Assembly: GCF_023147585.1 (NCBI RefSeq)
Contig: NZ_JAHXOZ010000013.1
Location: 1 to 64,000 of the forward strand
Direction of reading: 5' to 3'
From: Micrococcus sp. EYE_212
Lineage (GTDB): Bacteria > Actinomycetota > Actinomycetes > Actinomycetales > Micrococcaceae
DNA: 64,000 bases
Below are positions 63,514 through 64,000 of the stretch, one piece after another. Under the pieces are notes generated by a model. That model had not been told where the DNA came from, did not search any database, and was given only the letters and a program-made list of their open reading frames with translations. A program made the position numbers and the translations under genes. The first letter of the stretch is position 1. Every line of letters starts with the position of its first letter.

Positions 63514-64000
63514 GCGGGCCAGTCCGCCCCCGGGCCCTGCCGCTCCGGCACGAAGGGGGCGTCCACGGGGCGCAGTCGCCGCCACCCGCGCGCGCGGTGC
63601 GCCTGGAGGGCGAGCACGGCCACCACGGTGGAGGGGTTGTGCACCCGTCCGTCGAGGACGGCGTCGACGACCTCGTCCACGCCCACCCAGGCCAGCGGCA
63701 TGGCGGCCTCCTCGTCGGTGCGGGCGAAGCGCTCCTCCTCCCCCACCTCGCGCACCTTCCGGGCGAGGAACACGCGGATGGCCTCGGTGGAGCCGCCCGG
63801 GGAGGTGAAGTAGTCCACGAGGGTGTGCCACTCGTCGGCGCGCAGGTCCGCCTCCTCGTGCAGCTCGCGCACGGCGACCTCGTGGAGGGCCTCGCCGTCC
63901 ACGTCCCGCAGCCCGGCCGGGATCTCCCACAGCTCCATGCCCACGGGGTGCCGGTACTGCCGCACGAGGGCGACCTGCTCCTGCGGTCCGGCCCCGGTCA
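63510..64000 (-). CDS. Nudix hydrolase, probable ADP-ribose pyrophosphatase (start beyond window)
   Basis: The C-terminal 162 residues are visible; the open frame continues past 64,000, so the N-terminus is missing. [16 protein letters not shown] is the typical ADP-ribose pyrophosphatase entry, followed by the Nudix box [11 protein letters not shown]. The box Gly usually found before the last hydrophobic residue is Asp here. Orthologues upstream of xerD in mycobacteria (Rv1700) hydrolyse ADP-ribose. Confidence 0.9.
   Translation of the reverse strand, partial: TGAGPQEQVALVRQYRHPVGMELWEIPAGLRDVDGEALHEVAVRELHEEADLRADEWHTLVDYFTSPGGSTEAIRVFLARKVREVGEEERFARTDEEAAMPLAWVGVDEVVDAVLDGRVHNPSTVVAVLALQAHRARGWRRLRPVDAPFVPERQGPGADWPA

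Overview
The window is a high-GC actinobacterial chromosome segment, most likely from a Micrococcus (M. luteus-like) member of the Micrococcaceae. Three things point there: uniformly GC-rich codon use with frequent GTG starts; mycothiol metabolism (mycothione reductase), Wag31/DivIVA, SepF, GarA and an Rv2175c homologue; and a MurE that carries D-D-T-P-H where meso-diaminopimelate enzymes carry D-N-P-R, as expected for L-Lys peptidoglycan. The genus is inferred; no 16S gene is present.

Layout. (1) 1-234: the 5' end of an IS481-family insertion sequence, inserted at a CTAG that contains the nrdR stop codon. (2) 230-25,935, all on the minus strand: nrdR, dnaE, rluD, lspA, divIVA, yggT, sepF, yggS, pgeF, ftsZ, ftsQ, murC, murG, ftsW, murD, mraY, murF, murE, ftsI, ftsL, rsmH, mraZ. 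This is the complete division and cell-wall (dcw) cluster, transcribed from an mraZ promoter at about 26,000, with many ATGA/GTGA start-stop overlaps and a second promoter before ftsZ. (3) 26,330-37,858: a DUF3040 membrane protein, DNA polymerase IV, a polyprenyl synthase, an Rv2175c-like regulator, a secreted LysM lytic transglycosylase, a PASTA Ser/Thr kinase, class II DAHP synthase, a PlsC acyltransferase, an alpha/beta hydrolase and a long-chain acyl-CoA ligase. The order resembles the mycobacterial Rv2173-Rv2187 region. (4) 37,884-46,011: mycothione reductase, pyruvate carboxylase, then the Rv1830-DUF151-Rv1828-garA-gcvH block. (5) 46,190-53,914: a POT peptide transporter, apt, tRNA-Pro(GGG), a lipoprotein, der, cmk, tyrA and rluB. 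(6) 54,044-64,000: an orphan parA, a dicarboxylate symporter gene wrecked by an internal deletion, a methylcitrate-cycle (propionate) locus with its own GntR regulator, xerD, and the start of a Nudix hydrolase gene.

How the genes work together. Most of the window is housekeeping: septum assembly and lipid II synthesis (region 2), their control by a PASTA kinase and FHA switch protein (regions 3-4), and central carbon metabolism. The methylcitrate locus is the main accessory element. PrpE activates propionate, PrpC condenses propionyl-CoA with oxaloacetate, PrpD dehydrates methylcitrate and PrpB cleaves methylisocitrate. The locus lies between xerD and parA, which are close together in many actinobacteria, and scpA/scpB are missing from their usual place between parA and rluB.

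A recurring regulatory signature is a TANNNT -10 box exactly 6 nt before an ATG/GTG, seen at eleven genes, which implies leaderless transcripts. I found no CRISPR array, prophage, rRNA operon or recognisable new defence system. The most interesting non-coding signals are palindromes: one that combines a terminator, a promoter and a start codon between pyc and mtr, leader hairpins before mraZ and ftsZ, paired TGTATACA operators in the prp locus, and a start-codon hairpin in the IS.
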